This document shows positions 42,590 through 64,000 of a stretch of DNA of 64,000 bases, piece after piece (within the stretch, counting starts at the first letter, position 1; every line of letters begins with the position of its first letter). A program made the translations under genes and the position numbers. The stretch comes from Muraenolepis orangiensis. Taxonomy: Eukaryota; Chordata; Actinopteri; Gadiformes; Muraenolepididae. Under the pieces are notes generated by a model. That model was not told the DNA's origin, ran no database searches, and was given only the letters and a program-made list of their open reading frames with translations. The stretch spans positions 19,318,756 through 19,382,755 of the forward strand of contig CM051015.1 of NCBI GenBank assembly GCA_027704905.1, read 5' to 3'.

Positions 42590-42870
42590 TCAATTGAACT
42601 TACTATTACTTACTAAGTAATTAAATAACTAACTGCCTACCAGGCCAAATAATTAACTTACTGATTAACTCACTAACTCACTCACAAACAAACTTACTCA
42701 ATTACTAAGTAACTAACTAACTAACTAAATAATTACCTAACTAACTGACTGACTGACCTACTTACTAACAGACTACCAGACTAGCTAACTAATGAACTAA
42801 CTAGCTAATGAACTAACTAACTAAATAATGAGCTAACTAACTGACTATACCAGATTAACTAACTAACTAA
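42590..42870. repeat. ACTAACTAA repeats on the 5' side of the LINE
   Basis: Same repeat type as 39130-39375; lies between the LINE and the pttg1ip stop exon. Confidence 0.8.
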
Positions 42871-42944
42871 GGTAATCAGCAGGGACCTCACCATACGACA
42901 TTACAACAACCATCTGTATTGATACTGTAAATATTTATGTGTTC

Positions 42945-63410
<20,466 letters not shown>

Positions 63411-64000
63411 CTGAGCACCACCACGCAGAGCACCACCAGGCGGGGGGGGAGAGGAGAGAGAGAGGTGGAGAGAGACAGAGAAAGATGACCGAGAGGGAGA
63501 GAGAGAGAGACAGAGAGAAGGAGAGAGAGAGAGCGAGAGGAGAGAAACAGGAGGAAGAGGGACAGAGAGAGACAGCAGAGAGACAGCAAAGAGGGAGACC
63601 GGAGGTGGAGAGAAGGAGACAGCAGAGCAGAGAGAGAGAGAGAGAGAGAGACAGGACAGAGAGGTGTAACACGATCAGTTATCTCCTGGTCCTCCAGCAG
63701 AGCGTCCGTCCGGTGACCCAGCCAGCGTCTCCGCCTCACTGCAGCAGAGCAGCTAGTGTGTGTGTGGGTGGTGTGGGTGGTGCTGGTGGTGCTGGTGGTG
63801 CTGGTGGTGCAGGGGAACAGACTAGCGACTCTCCCTGACTGCAGAACGGTGCAGAAGGGACCTGCTGGTCCGGGCAGTAAGGCTGCTGCTGCTGCTGCTG
63901 CAGCCGAAAGTCATGGTGATCTGTTTCACTAACACTGCTGCTAGCGCTCCTCTCCTCACTCGACTGGCGAGAGACACGGGTAGGGGGAGAGAGAGGGAGA
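63411..64000. other. myo10 intron at the right edge
   Basis: GA-rich repeats at 63430-63660, GGTGGTGCT repeats at 63760-63815 and a (CTG)n run at about 63882-63902. On the minus strand a frame stays open from the edge to about 63740 and includes a possible cassette, 63862-63963. Confidence 0.4.

Overview
The window is vertebrate genomic DNA, almost certainly a ray-finned fish. It has four multi-exon vertebrate genes with canonical splice sites, short teleost-type introns, fish-type SINE/LINE debris, and very many long (AC)n/(GT)n, (CT)n and poly-G tracts. That microsatellite load would fit a gadiform (cod-like) genome, but this is only an inference. No prokaryotic features, CRISPR arrays or rRNA genes were seen.

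All four genes lie on the minus strand, head to tail. Reading down from the right edge they are: (1) the 3' two-thirds of an unconventional myosin-X gene (myo10), 20 exons at 63410-49333, from the end of the motor domain through IQ motifs, coiled coil, PEST-like tail, split PH domains, MyTH4 and FERM to the stop codon; (2) a complete pttg1ip gene, 7 exons at 47404-42945, encoding a small type I membrane protein with a PSI-like cysteine-rich ectodomain; (3) a complete SUMO2/3-type gene (sumo3), 4 exons at 38939-36863; (4) the first six exons of an FMNL2-type formin (fmnl2), 34130-5102, running off the left edge. I rebuilt every exon from splice sites and checked the reading phase. Myo10 exon lengths sum to 4212 bp (1404 codons including the stop), pttg1ip to 504 bp, sumo3 to 288 bp, and all fmnl2 phases agree.

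SUMO3 and PTTG1IP are also neighbours in human (21q22.3). Myo10 and fmnl2 come from elsewhere in the human genome, so the block combines an old pair with lineage-specific joins. The products do not form one pathway: myo10 and fmnl2 both act in filopodia and lamellipodia, sumo3 is a protein modifier, and pttg1ip is a trafficking/membrane protein.

Between the exons are an inactive LINE (39376-42500) just downstream of pttg1ip, an internally deleted hAT/ZMYM-type transposon (28241-29490) with a nested palindrome in fmnl2 intron 1, a TTAA-flanked MITE-like repeat, several tRNA-derived SINEs, and at least 15 minisatellites. The most interesting non-gene signal is where repeats meet splicing. Long UG repeats form the 3' splice-site tract of one myo10 exon and one pttg1ip exon. 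Two tandem arrays have absorbed copies of an authentic 5' splice site (myo10 and sumo3 exon 2). No convincing wholly new biological system was found.
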